Assembly (NCBI RefSeq): GCF_000283155.1
Contig: NW_004454195.1
Location: 4,226,569-4,290,568 of the forward strand
Reading direction: 5' to 3'
Length of the DNA: 64,000 nt
Source: Ceratotherium simum simum
Lineage: Eukaryota > Chordata > Mammalia > Perissodactyla > Rhinocerotidae
The position numbers and the translations under genes were made by a program. Below are positions 46,005 through 57,999 of the stretch, piece by piece. Positions within the stretch are counted from its first letter, which is position 1. Each line of letters begins with the position of its first letter. The notes beneath the pieces are model-generated. The model had not been told where the DNA came from. It searched no databases and worked only from the letters and a program-made list of their open reading frames with translations.

Positions 46005-46545
46005 ATAGGCTAAATTTTATTATACAAAATATAGTTTTCTATCTCTACCACTAACTCCTTTTAGCTATTTTTTTTTTTTTACCATTATTATGAGTTTCCT
46101 CTCTGTTAACTGCCAAGAATATGGAACATGGTGAAGTAGGAAAATTAAAGTTTTCATCTCAAACATTTGACAGAGATTCATACTCTCTTGGATTACCGAA
46201 GTTTATCCTTTAGAATAGGAATGACATTAAGTACAGCATGCTGCTCCTTGAGTTGGAGACAGATTATATAATCACTGAAGGATTAGCCTGATTTTAATTA
46301 AGCTTATTAAAATCATTACGTAAGTGTATATATGCACACATACTCATATAACACATGTCTTTTTGATTTTGTCCCCTTACCTAAATTCCCATATTCCTAT
46401 ATACATAAAAACCTAACTATTTTTCACGGTAATTCTGATTACCTAAAACCATGCAGAACTCATGAACAGTATAGAAATTAATGCAGTCTTCACACTTCAC
46501 ACACATGATTGCTTTAGTGTGGGAGAGAAAAAACCCATTCCCCCT
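46005..46545. other. No recognised gene or repeat
   Basis: AT-rich unassigned sequence with a T-run near 46069-46081. Confidence 0.4.
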
Positions 46546-48200
46546 CTTATTCAAAAATCAATATGGATTAGGTCCGACTTCTGGTGCTGGGTACGATGGC
46601 ATAAGCATACTTCACCCACCTCTTCCATTGAACAGACCTAGAAAACCTGGACAGATGACATAGAGCAGCTATGAAAATTCTGAAAAGTAAACAGCAGCAG
46701 GCAACTCACAGAAGACCACTGGAATCTAAAGTACCCCAAACCGGCAGTGGGTTTACCATTTATTTTCCAGCAATAACCTTTGGCCTGAACTTAATATAGC
46801 CAGAAACCTAGAAATGAGCACTGTGGTAAAGATGGAGAAAGTTCTAGAAGTCCTCTAATTCTGGCTCATGGAACAAAAAAGGGGACTCCTGACACTCATG
46901 GGAGTGTGGAAATCCTCCAATTTTGTTCTTTGTTTCTTCCCTCATTTGCCAGTTTTCCCATGCCCTTGCCCCCAGGCAATTCTTTGGCAGTGACCAGTAA
47001 TGGAGATCAGCAAGTGTGAAAACTCTGAGGGAGGGAAATCTTTCTATCCATTTGGAGGAGGTGATCACAAGAGGCTGAGGCCACCTACTGTTGCTTCTTT
47101 TACTCTGTGTCCTCCTGCTGCTTAGGCCCAAACAGGGAAGCATACAGCAGAGTCTTAGAGAACTGAAAAGGCGAATTCTAAAGAACTGAAATGTACTGGA
47201 GACACTGCAGAGACGGAGATGCTCAGGGAAGCGACCCTATAACATCTTTTATGAATTCCAGGGATCATCACCAAGCCAAAAATGTGTGGATTGGATTGTA
47301 ATTAGCATACCAGAGATTTTGAGAACTGAACTAACAGATGGATGACTGCACAGGTCAGAGTGACCACTGGGTGGTGCACACCCAGAACAGAACCAAAGAG
47401 TACCACAATGACTTCGAAGAGTAAACTGATATTGAAATAATAGCCCCCTGAAAGCAGGTTGGAACTTGCAGCCTGAATCTAACCAGGTCAATTGCCTGCT
47501 TTAAAAAAAAAAAAAAAAAGTCAGTTTTCTTCATAGGATTTAAACACAACCCAGAGTCTCATAATGTAATCTTCAAAATATCCAAAATAGATTCCAAAAT
47601 TACTCAACATACCAAGAACCATGAGAACTTCAACTCGCACAGGAAAAAGATAGTCAACAGACGCCAAGGCCGACATGACACAGATGTTGAAATTATGTGA
47701 CAAAGACTTTTAAGGCAGCTATTATATAAATGTATGACCAATCATGAACATTCTTGAAACAAATGTTAAAATAAAAAGTCTCAGCAAAGAAATAGAAAAT
47801 GTAAGAAACAAATGGAAATCCTAGAACTGGAAATGACAATAATCAAATTAAAAATTCACGAGATGGACCCAAGAGCAGAGTAGAGATGGCAGATGAAAGA
47901 GTCAGTAGACTTGAAGATAAATCAGTAGAAATGATCTAATCTGAACAGAGAAAACAAGGTTGAGAAAAATGGACAGAGCTTCAGAGACATATGATTTAAT
48001 AACAGAACATCTAACATTCTTGTCATAGAAGTCCCTGAAGGATATAGGGACAAAAACATGTGTTAAAAATATATTTGAAGAAACAAGAGTGGAAAATTTG
48101 CCAACTATGGCAAGAGATAAACCTATAGATTCAAGAATCTGACCTAACCTCAAACAGTATAAACCTAAAGAAATCCATGCTAAGACAAACTGCTAAAGAC

Positions 48201-48352
48201 ACTCCATTTGGGGTGATGAAAAAGTTCTGGAACAAGAGAGTGATGATGGCTGCACAACATTGCGATTGTTAAGTAATGCCACTGAGCTGTACACTTTAAA
48301 GTGGTTAAAATGGTAAATTCTATTATGTGTATTTTGCCACAACTGAAAAAAA
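48201..48352 (+). mobile_element. L1 3' end inserted in older L1 ORF1
   Basis: 'gggtgatgaaaaagttctgg', 'gcacaacattgcgattgtta', 'gccactgagctgtacacttt' and 'aaagtggttaaaatggtaaa', then a short A-rich tail. This is a typical L1 3' terminus of about 150 bp, severely 5'-truncated. ORF1 pattern sequence resumes right after it ('aatcttcaaagtagccagag'). Confidence 0.8.
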
Positions 48353-49754
48353 AGGCAAAGAAATAATCTTCAAAGTAGCCAGAGTAAAATGTTATGTATA
48401 AGGAAACAATAATTAGAATGATTGTGGATATCTCATACAAACCACTGAGGCCAGAAAAAAGAAAGCAGCACAAAGGTTTTAAAGAATTGTAATTTCAGAT
48501 CTTATATTCAGTAAAAACATCTATCAATAATAAAAGTGAAATAAAGACATTCTCAGATGAAGGGAAACTTTAAAAATTCAGAGCAGACCTGCTCTAAAAG
48601 AATTACTAAAGGAAGTTCTTCAGAAAGAAGAAAAATGATACTAGAAGGAAATATGAACAACAAGAACAAAGGAAGAATAAGAGAAATGATAAACATCTGG
48701 ATAAATATAATCGACTATTCTCCTCTTGAGCTCTTTAAAATGTGTTTTATGGTTGAAAGCAAAAAGTGCCATGGATTTTCAATCCACGTAGATGTTACAG
48801 ATAAGACAACAATGGCATCAAAGAGGAAGTGTAAAATGACCTATAGGATAAGGCTTCTATGTTCCAAATGAAGTGATAAGATATAAATTTTTAAAATATG
48901 TTAAAAAGTTAAATACGTATTTTCTAATCAATGGGGTAACACTAAAAAAGCTATATGAAGAGATACTGTCAAAATCACAATTAACTAATTAACATGGAAT
49001 ACCAAAAATGTTCAAATAACCCAAAATATAACAGGAAAAGTGAAAGAGAGAAACAAAAAAATCGGAAACAAAAAAGAAATAATGGAATGGTGGACCTAAA
49101 TCCAAATATATAATTATATTAAATGTACATGGTCTAAACACAATAACTAAAAGTCAGAGATTGCCAGATTAGATTTAAAAAATGACTCAACTATATGCTA
49201 TCTATGAGAAATTCACTTCAAATATATTTGTATAAGTAGGTTAAAAGTAAAAGGATGAAAAAATATATAATGCAAACAAAAATTAAAAGAAAGCCCAAAA
49301 ACCAAACAATCCAATTACATAATGGGCAAAAGACATCAACAGACATTTCACTGAGGAGGATATGCGTATAGCAAATAAGTACATGCAAAGATCTTCAACA
49401 TCATTAGCCATTAGGGAAATTCAAATTAAAACCACATTAAGATATCACTACATACCTATCAGAATGGTTACAATAAAATATAGTGACCACATCAAATTCT
49501 AGAAAGAATGTAGAGAAAGTGGATCATTCATACATTGCTGGTGGAACTATAAAATGATACAGCCACTCTGGAAAGCCACAAAACAATGTTTAGTTTCTTA
49601 TAAAATTAAACTTTGGAATGCCACTCAGCAATAAAACTGAACAAACTATTGATACAAACAACAGATTGGATGACTCTCCAGGGAAATATGCTGAATGAAA
49701 AAAAGCCAATCCCAAAAGGTTATATGCTGTATGATTCCTTTACATAACATTCTT

Positions 49755-50049
49755 TTGTGTGTGTGTGAGAGGAAGACCAGCCCTGAGCTAACATCCATGC
49801 TAATCCTCCTCTTTTTGCTGAGGAAGACCAGCTCTGAGCTAACATCTATTGCCAATCCTCCTCCTTTTTTCCCCCAAAGCCCCAGTAGATAGTTGTACGT
49901 CATAGTTGCACATCCTTCTCGTTGCTGTATGTGGGACGCAGCCTCAGCATGGCCAGAGAGGCAGTGCGTCGGCGCGCGCCCAGGATCCGAGCCCGGGCCG
50001 CCAGTAGCGGAGCACACGCACTTAACCGCTAAGCCATGGGGCCAGCCCC
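49755..50049 (-). mobile_element. ERE SINE nested in a nested L1
   Basis: Antisense copy: 'agaccagccctgagctaaca', 'gccccagtagatagttgtac' and head 'taagccatggggccagccc'. Target sites TACATAACATTCTT (49741-49754) and TACCTAACATTCTT (50050-50063) agree at 13 of 14. The 137-codon antisense ORF over it is a chance reading of the SINE. Confidence 0.95.
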
Positions 50050-50106
50050 TACCTAACATTCTTGAAGTGACAATTATAGAAATAGAGAACAGATTAGTGG
50101 TTGCTA

Positions 50107-50130
50107 GGGGTTGGGATTAGGGGTAGGGGG
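50107..50130 (+). other. G-quadruplex motif in L1 3' UTR
   Basis: G runs at 50107-50110, 50113-50115, 50120-50123 and 50126-50130 with loops of 2, 4 and 2 bases. G-rich quadruplex motifs are a known feature of L1 3' UTRs. Confidence 0.7.
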
Positions 50131-51004
50131 AAGAGAGGTGAGTGTGGTTATAAAAGGGCAACAGGAAGGATCCTTGTGGTAATGTAATTGCTCTGTATCT
50201 TGACTGTGGTGGTAAATACATAAACCTACACAGGTGATAAAACTGCATTTAACTAAACACACATACACTCAAGTAACATGTAAAACTGGAGAAATCTGAA
50301 TAAGATCAGTGATTTGTATCAACATTAATTTCTGGTTGTGATATTGTATTATAGCCTATAAGCTGTTACCATCAGAGGAAATTCTGTAGAGACCACTCCT
50401 ACAACAGTATGTGAATCTACAATTACCTCAAAATAAAAAGATTTTTTAAGTAAAAATGAAAACTGGGGTGAATGGCTATATTAATATCAGACAAAGTAGA
50501 CTTCAGAGCAGAGAAAATTACCAGGAATAAAGACAGAATATCGCATAATGATAAAAGAATTGATTCACCAAGAAGATATAACAATCATATATGTACATGC
50601 ACCTAACAACAGAGCTTAAAATACACAAAGCAAAGCTGACGAAAATAAAAAGTAAATAAATCCACAATTATAGTTGGAGACTTCAACACTCCTCTGTCAG
50701 TAATAGTTAGAACTAGTAGACAGAAAATCAATAAGGAGAGCAAAGAATGAAACAGCATATCAACTAGATGGATCTGGTTGACATATACAGAACACTCAAT
50801 TCAACATCAACAAAATACACATTCAAGAGTAAATGAAACATTCAACAAGATAAACCATAACTTGGGCCATAAACAAACCTCAACTAACTTTCAAAGATTG
50901 CAATCATACATCGTATATTGTCAGACCATACTGCAATTAAACTAGAAATCAATAACAGGAAAATCTCCAAACATTTGGAAATTAAAATTCAACACGGACA
51001 TTCT

Positions 51005-51815
51005 TAGTTTCATTTATATATAATATTTGAAAAATTTAAAATCATATCTAATTAAGCCCACTGTTCATTAAAAATCAAGAGAGAGTTGAGTCTCTGGAAT
51101 TAGTGATTTGGAAATCACAAGTTAGACCTACTCGATGCCCACCATAATACTGCCAATATTGGTGTGGAACATTAAGGAACCATTGGAACCATTCTCTGGA
51201 ACTGTAAACTCATACCAAATAAATGACTATTCCTTAATTAGTTGCTCATAACTCACTAAAAAACTATTACTATTGTCAATAGGGTCCCCTTCACCTTAGT
51301 TGTCTGTTAATCATCTTGCAATGTTATTAACAGCAATATTCATTTAAGGAGTCAGTGCTATAAAAGATAACGAAATCAAGGTTGAGATTCTCTCTGCTTG
51401 AGCTGATCCAGTTTATCCAACTTCCTCTTACCCTCAGATAAGTTCAGACATTCCATGATTGAAAGGATCTCAGTTCCTGAAATGTGAATGACTTTTAGAC
51501 ATTTAAGAGACTTTTAAGCTAGAGGAAATAAGGTTTGACTTAATAACGACATAGGTCAGGGTTGAGATATTCTGTCAAATGGAGGAGTTGGTTATGGCAT
51601 ATTTTAATATTTTAAGTGTGTATTATGTCAGTGTTTCTGAATTTTCAAATTACACTCTCATCTCCAACAGTGGCGACATAGTTATTTTAAAGGCAAAAGG
51701 AAAATATGCCAAAAAGCAAATAGCGTGAGCATTATTAATAGACATAAAATATGCACTTTTACAATGATCCACATAAAAATTTTTAAAAAGATGTAACACT
51801 CATAGCATCCATTCT
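51005..51815. other. No recognised gene or repeat
   Basis: About 800 bases unassigned, AT-rich. Confidence 0.45.
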
Positions 51816-51819
51816 CATT

Positions 51820-52700
51820 TTACATTCATTCAGTAAATATTTATTATCTATTGGGTGCCAGACATTACACAGCCATTACTCTTGAGAAATACCTAGTTCA
51901 GTGAGGAGAAAGACACATAAACAATCACAATTTAATATGATATTTGCTATAACAAAGAGGCCACAGACAAAGGAATACTGACAGAGGTGTCACAGTGAAG
52001 ACATTTGGGCTGGGCCTTTGAGTAGGTAGGACAGTCTCTAGGAGGAAGTAAGAAGAGGAGGAACCAAGAGAAGGATGAGTCCATGACTAGTCAGAATATG
52101 AAAAAGCATTATTCCTCAATAACGCTAGAAGTCAGGGCAACTTCAACACAGAATGAGAAGGGCTAAGGTGGGAGAAGGACTTAGAAAGACCAGTTTAGGA
52201 AGGGTCTTGTACACCCTGGAGGATTTGAGGCAGGAGAAAGAAGTGATCAGAAATTTCCTCAAATATCTAACTCTGGAGACAGGTAGCATCTATTGCCGTT
52301 GTCTAGCAAGAAATGATAAGAAACTAAACTAAACCAGTAGCCATGGAAATAGAGAGGGGTAGACAGAGTCTAGGGATATTTAGCAGATAAAACATAAAAG
52401 ACTTAGTGACCAAACTGGCTGGGAGGAATAAGGAGTCAAGGGTGAATCCCAGCTTCTAACTTTGGACACTTTCTCAAGATAGAAAATACAAGAGAAAAAA
52501 AATGGGAAAAGACAATAATGGATTAGCTTTGAACATGTTCATGCTTAACGTGATGTATCTCCTAGATAACTAGATGGAGACTTAAAGCAGTATTGTGAAA
52601 ACAAGAATGAGGATTTTAGGAGAATCAAGAGTCTGGAGGCAAAGGTTTAGGAGTCAGTGATTTAGATGAAGGTTGAAGTCTCTGGAAATAGATGAAATCA
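51820..52700 (+). repeat. Long ancient interspersed repeat, family not assigned
   Basis: The longest copy of the ancient family in this window. Marker order: 'attcattcagtaaatattta', 'gggctgggcctttgagtagg', 'aggaagggtcttgtacaccc', 'aaggagtcaagggtgaatcc', 'gctttgaacatgttcatgct' and 'tctggaaatagatgaaatc'. No coding frame survives. It is a common dispersed mammalian repeat that I cannot name with confidence. Confidence 0.6.
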
Positions 52701-52704
52701 AACG

Positions 52705-53527
52705 TGGAAAATATATTCTTATCATATTAAAATAAATGCTTCCTTGGCAAAGGAGCACTGATTAAAAACTGGTTTAAAGTTTTATTATACATAAAGTTTC
52801 CGTTGTTTCAAAAAGTTTGTAAACCACTGTTCTAAAATGATCATCATAAAAGCCAATAATTATGCAATGTTCTTCCATCAACACTGAACTCCACTTCTGG
52901 AAGAGAAATAGAAAAAGGCCTGCCCACTCCAGCCTGGGTAGGATTCCAACAGCTGATGAAACAGAACCCAAAGTCAGCAACGCTCTTCTACTCAAGTTCT
53001 AACCAAAACCCCAAAGCTATTTCCACCCCTCATCCGTATTGAGCACTTCTCTCCTCTAGACCCCACCCATAGCCTTTTCCCTCCCCTCTGCTTTTTTTGG
53101 TAAATATATCTGTATGCCACAAATAGGCTATTAACTCCTCTTGGAGCAGGTGGTGTAAGGATAAAATACAGGACTACAATATTTCAGAAATAAGTGTGGT
53201 AAGGAGAAATCATATCGCTTTTGATATCTGTGAGAAGGCAGTTGAAGAGTCAGAACTAGGAAAGGAGGCAGGAATTACAAAATCCAAGCAAAATGAAGGT
53301 GTCCTTGTTTATGACTATTTTGGGGCATCTAAGTCCAACTAGCTTCCATCTAAGTGTGCAAAACCCCAGCAGGAGGACTGAAGTGGAGGGGGAGAATACA
53401 GGAAGGCTCCGCCAAATTTTAGCTGCTCAAGAACCAACACAGGGTATGCGAGATACCTGGCCAAGGCTCCAGGAAAGTACTGAATCCCACTGCCAGAATC
53501 TAGAAAAACAAATGCCACTAAAGCATG
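52705..53527. other. No recognised gene or repeat
   Basis: A 97-codon ORF (53293-53586) runs into the T/A-rich end of the following ERE and has no recognisable domain. Confidence 0.45.
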
Positions 53528-53540
53528 TGAAATTCAAATT

Positions 53541-53803
53541 TTCTTTTATTTTTATTTATTTATTTATTTTTGGTGAGGAAGATTAGCCCTGAGCTAACAT
53601 CTGTTGTCAATCCTCCTCTTTTTGCTGAGGAAGACTGGCCCTGGGCTAATATCCGTGCCCATCTTGCTCTACTTTATATGGGACGCCACCACAACATGGC
53701 TTGATAAGTGGTGCGTCAGTCCGCGCCCAGGATCTGAACTCACGAACCCTGGGCCACAGAAAAGAGCGCAAGAACTTAACCGCTATGCCACCAGGCTGGC
53801 CCC
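53541..53803 (-). mobile_element. ERE SINE
   Basis: (TTTA)n start (the reverse of an AAAT tail), then 'gattagccctgagctaacat', 'acatggcttgataagtggtg' and head 'gccaccaggctggccc'. Target sites TGAAATTCAAATT (53528-53540) and TGAAACTGAAATT (53804-53816) agree at 11 of 13. Confidence 0.94.
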
Positions 53804-53819
53804 TGAAACTGAAATTATT

Positions 53820-55140
53820 AATAGCCTTCTTAGCAGAAACCTTTGATAGCAAAGTATTGTAAAAGATCCTGAGGGGCCCGGAAATGGAAAAGAACAAAGG
53901 GTCTGGGAGCCCCGAATAACCCCAGGCTGACCTGGGCTTTGCAATGTCATTTATGCATTAAGCAAAGTGATCCCGCATGGTACCGCCGTCCTGACAAGAC
54001 TGATGTACTCAGTGAAAACAACACCTGGAGACTTTTGCTCACTCCTCCTAATACACAGTTCTAAACAAAATGTTTTAATATTCTGTGAGGTCTCATTATC
54101 ACTAGAGAAATCTCTAGAAATACAATAATATGAACTGCTGGTGTCTGGTTAGGCTTGTTTCAGGGGCTGAGAATTTGCTTTGCGGGGCTTTCCTGACTTG
54201 CCCTAAAGGTTTTTCAGATGCTCTATAATAAAGATGATTGAAAAGTATATCGTGTCAACAGACACTTCCTTGGAAGGAAATAAACAGGAGGACAATACCT
54301 CACTCATCACAGCCAGACTTACCTATAGGGTATGCAAAGCAAGCCAAAAGTCTCTCCGTTTTGAAAAGGAAAAATAATTTAGTGCAGACCTACTGAGAAA
54401 AGAAAAATGTGCCAGCAACACCCAAGATGATGTCATATCAGCTGCTAGCTTCAGGTCAACTACAGCGTAACAGGAAGCTTGGACTGCAGACAGAACCCAG
54501 CCCAGTATACCCTCCCCTGGGCCGAACTACAGACTTCTAACGACCTACAGAAATAACACTTTCCACTCTGGATAGCGAGAGAGTAATCTGTGTATCCAGT
54601 TCTGGCATTTCAAACGCTAAGCCCAGAATACACATGGGAATACCTAGTCCACAAAGGATTCTATAATTTAGAGGGTGCCATAAAATATCATTTAAGCACT
54701 TGCAAAGTAAAGAAGTTAAGTTCTTCTTAACCACTCCATTTCCATCACTGCAGACCGCAATTCTACCAAGTTATAAAGTGAGGCCAGCGATGCCTGTGCC
54801 CCTGCCTAAATAGTGAACAGCAATCAAGGCAAGTATTATCAACAAGAAAAAAGCAGAAATCTGGTTAGAAAACACTGACAAGTTGGGTTTTGCTTTTGTT
54901 TTGTTTAATGCTTACTCTTAGCCAATCCAACTCCCATCTACTTCTGTGCACAAAGCTCTTATGTAAGCTGTTGGGGTCAGCGGGAGGACCATCACCACCA
55001 CAAAAAGTATACATTTCTGCCCTCCAAAAGGCCACGATCTTTTCTTGGGAAATTCTGCTGATTTATTTACTGTTTCTCCTCTGCCCTCCTAAAACTATCA
55101 CCACATAATAAGCATCGTTTCAATAAAAGAAGAACAGGAG
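53820..55140. other. No recognised gene or repeat
   Basis: About 1.3 kb of unique-looking sequence. ORFs of 65 and 72 codons show no domain. Confidence 0.45.
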
Positions 55141-55445
55141 GAGGTCAAGGCTGTTCGCAGACTTCCGAAGGCCCTGGTGATAAAAGACAGGGCAAATTTA
55201 TGGCCCTGGTCAAGTGTTTTTATCAGTCCATGGGAGAAAGATATTTGTGACTACAAGAGTGAGATACTAGAAAGAATGCAGCCTCTCTAACTTGTTATCA
55301 TTTGTAAATTCCCTGCTTGATTTGATAACAAATATCACTTTTCCTTCAGTGCTATTGGGGAAAGAAAAAAAAAAATCACTGTGATAACAAAGGTGCCATT
55401 ATTTCTGGTAGCATTTTCCTGGGTCCTGTTAATAATCACACTTGC
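55141..55445. promoter_or_regulatory. Candidate enhancer with TGATAA cluster
   Basis: Five TGATAA/TTATCA strings lie within 210 bases: 55178-55183, 55220-55225, 55295-55300, 55323-55328 and 55382-55387. An HNF1-like GTTAATAATCACA is at 55428-55440. No repeat is recognised. GATA with HNF1 sites would suit an endodermal or renal enhancer, but this is inference from motifs alone. Confidence 0.35.
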
Positions 55446-55449
55446 AGTC

Positions 55450-55925
55450 AACTAATGCCCTAGGTTCTCACATCACTAAATAAATATTGCCTGGTGGCAA
55501 ATATTAGTATCCCCAACTTCACATTCCAAAGAAGTCATGAAACTTATCAGAAAGGTCAGATCTCAGTAAATAAGGCCAGTGCAAAATCAAAAAAAAAAAA
55601 AAAAATCCCCTATTTCCTCTATTTCCTAGTTTCAACACAAATTCCTGTGTCTCTGGCTCTCAACGGAATTTCATACCAGACACATCAGTAGTCGTAATCC
55701 TATCATATTTGCCATTATGTATTTGATTAGTAGTTCATAAAAACACAGTCCTAGAAGCAACCTCTCCATCAGGGACTCTCAACTCAAGATTTGTTAAATA
55801 CAGGGAGCGTGTGAACGCCCTTAAATTTTAAAATCTGTGTACATATACAGTTTTCTCAGGAAAAATTCCATAGCTTTCTCAAACTCTCAAGGACTCATAC
55901 TACCCTCCCCATTTTAGAATTACTG
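55450..55925. other. No recognised gene; A-run
   Basis: An A17-type run is near 55589-55605. Otherwise unassigned. Confidence 0.4.
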
Positions 55926-55931
55926 AGAGCA

Positions 55932-56124
55932 AAGTGGTCATTCTTAACACTTGCTGTGCATCAGAAGAATCTCTAGGGGAACTTTTATTAAAAATACACA
56001 TCCCAAGACCCCACTCTAGACTGACTAAACCAGAATATTCATAGACAGGCCCCAGGCATGTGAATTAAAAAAAAAAAAAAAAGGTTCTTCAATGATTATA
56101 CTTAGCCATGGTTATGAAACACTA
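55932..56124 (+). mobile_element. hAT-type MITE (MER5A-like)
   Basis: 'aagtggtcattcttaacact', 'tgtgcatcagaagaatctct' and 'caggccccaggcatgtgaat', then an A-run and 'gccatggttatgaaacac'. This is the MER5A order, with a secondary A-run expansion in the middle. Target duplications were not found. Confidence 0.75.
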
Positions 56125-56164
56125 CGTAGCTTCAATGTGTAGCCTTTTATTCTATTTCATCACT

Positions 56165-56300
56165 GAACTTTAAACCTGCAAGAAATTCTAGATATCAAAA
56201 AGCAGAACATTCATTTTACCGAGAGGAGCCAGATCTGTTGAGAAACTTGCCCAGGATCATATAACTAGTTAGAAATAGAACTGCAACCATCACTACAGTT
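56165..56300 (+). repeat. MIR SINE remnant
   Basis: 'cattttaccgagaggagcca', 'gaaacttgcccaggatcata' and 'taactagttagaaatagaac' fit the MIR core. Confidence 0.7.
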
Positions 56301-56304
56301 TCCA

Positions 56305-57285
56305 GAAAAAGAAGGTTATGTACATGGAGTCTCTCCTGAAGGAGAAAATATAGACCCCAAAATGTACTGCTTTAGGTTTTTAAAAATCACATTCATTTTA
56401 ATAAGAAAAATCATAAAATTGCATTTACCAATCTTCTTTCTACTGAGTCTCCTGCCACCACCTCCTGAATTTCTTCAACAGAGAAAGTTCCCCACCCTTT
56501 GTAACTCATTTGCAAAAATTAACCTACGTCTGCAAAAAGATTCTAGTAAACATAACAGAAGAATCACATTTACAGGGATCAACCAAGGTGAGTAACTGAT
56601 TGTGATAAATATTTGGTGAAGGTTGTCTGACCCTTTTATCAACCGGGTAAGAAGTCCCTGACTGTCAAAATCATGGCTCACCACAATTTTTATACTTTTC
56701 TTTCTAGCTGTTTTATTTTATTTTTAATTATCAAAACCAAGAAGTAGAGCGTGATTGCCACCACAGAGGGGTGTGAACAGCCAAAGCATCTCATTTGCTT
56801 CAGGAAGGTATTTACATACCCCAAACCAGGATAGGCCTTTTAAAAGCAGATCAAATAACATATATTTATCCCAACAGAAGGACTTTTAAAATGCAATTCA
56901 AGTTGAAGGGAAGAAAGGAAAAGAAGGAGGTGACTTTTCCTTTGTTAAATTTCACAATAAATTTACACCCACATTCAGCATGTGCTTCTCAGCAGCTTCA
57001 GAGTAGTGGAGGTAATTATACTACTGCCCTCTTGACGTCTGAGTCCCCATTGAGAGAAGTCGGCTGAATCCCAAGGACGGCATTCCAGGGCACTGAAAAG
57101 AATTCTTTCAGTACACACCCACTGTGTGACTTGGTTCAGACAAGATTTCTCCCCACCTCACTGAAGGAGACAGGAGTGGAAAGGAAAGGAGAGCAGAATT
57201 CACTTTGTTGACAGGGACCCAGGCAGACAAGTAAAAATTGTTAACATTCAAAGTGCTTCGCATACAACAAGAACTGCTCTAAAAT
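56305..57285. other. No recognised gene or repeat
   Basis: About 980 bases unassigned. ORFs of 69-90 codons show no domain. Confidence 0.45.
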
Positions 57286-57289
57286 TTCC

Positions 57290-57415
57290 CCATATTACCT
57301 CCAGTAGATTCTAAGTTCTTAAGGACTAAAGTGTCATCTAATATGTTTTACCTCTCATAGAGCCTAGGACAATGCCTTAAATACAGTAGATAACTTGCAA
57401 TGAAAAAGAATTCTA
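57290..57415 (+). repeat. L2 LINE 3' end
   Basis: 'agattctaagttcttaagga', 'gagcctaggacaatgcctta' and 'gataacttgcaatgaa' follow the L2 end. Confidence 0.65.
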
Positions 57416-57419
57416 GGAC

Positions 57420-57995
57420 ATCAGTTCCAAAGGGTATGAGTAGTTCCTGCGGTTAACAGAGCTTCACATAAATTAATACCACCACACTCTCGTTTTGTGA
57501 TCACTCTTCCTTTCATCTCTCTCTCTCTCTGGTGGAGACAAAGTGTCTAGTCCCGGGTATGGGCACATTTTATATCTATCAATGGAATAAACAAATGGAG
57601 AGTAAGCCATCCTCAAGGAAACTACATATTTTACACATTTATCCCTTTTATTTTCTGTTTCCTCCACCAGGAAGTTGCGTCTACTCACTGCCATTACCAA
57701 CATGCCTACGATAATGCTTAGGAAAGAAGAGGTAACAGATATTTATTTAATTTGTGTTATCAAATGAATGAATTAAATGCTAAGTGAAAACAGAGTATTA
57801 TGCTAGGTCTTGGAAATAGAAGGAATATAAATACATCATCCTACCAGGTAGAAAACAGCTCTCACTCTCATCATTGCTAAATATGGATATGATGAGGGCT
57901 GAACTGAAAGCTGAAACTTTTCTGCTAGAAAAAAAATGTCTTTTCAATGATATTAACACTTCATAAATGCCCAATCATATGTATTTTGCAATGAA
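57420..57995. other. No recognised gene; (TC)n
   Basis: A (CT)n run is at about 57516-57531. Otherwise unassigned. Confidence 0.4.
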
Positions 57996-57999
57996 TGCT

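Larger units (their letters stand above)
49294..50457 (+). mobile_element. L1 3' end inserted in older L1 ORF2, carrying an ERE
   Basis: 'aatgggcaaaagacatcaac', 'gatatcactacatacctatc', 'ttgctggtggaactataaaa', then after the ERE 'gagaacagattagtggttgc' and an A-rich end at about 50429-50457. The older L1 stops at 'aattaaaagaaag' and resumes 'gtgaatggctatattaatat', which are adjacent in L1 ORF2. A G-quadruplex motif lies in the 3' UTR at 50107-50130. Confidence 0.85.
46550..51000 (+). mobile_element. Old L1 5' UTR, ORF1 and ORF2 start with nested insertions
   Basis: A colinear old L1. The 5' UTR-like part is about 46550-47620. The ORF1 region is about 47740-48870: 'gagtcagtagacttgaagat', 'gaagtccctgaaggatatag', 'aataaagacattctcagatg' and 'aaaagaattactaaaggaag'. 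The ORF2 endonuclease region is about 49100-49293 and 50462-51000: 'atgcacctaacaacagagct' and 'gtagacagaaaatcaataag'. It is broken by L1 3' ends at 48201-48352 and 49294-50457. The frames carry many stops, so no protein is made. ORF2 ends near 51000 and lacks its 3' part. Confidence 0.8.

Noticed and set aside
49646..50059. 137-codon antisense open frame, second longest in the window
   Set aside because: It reads through an ERE SINE and L1 sequence. Similar peptides appear at every ERE copy, so it is a shadow of the repeat.
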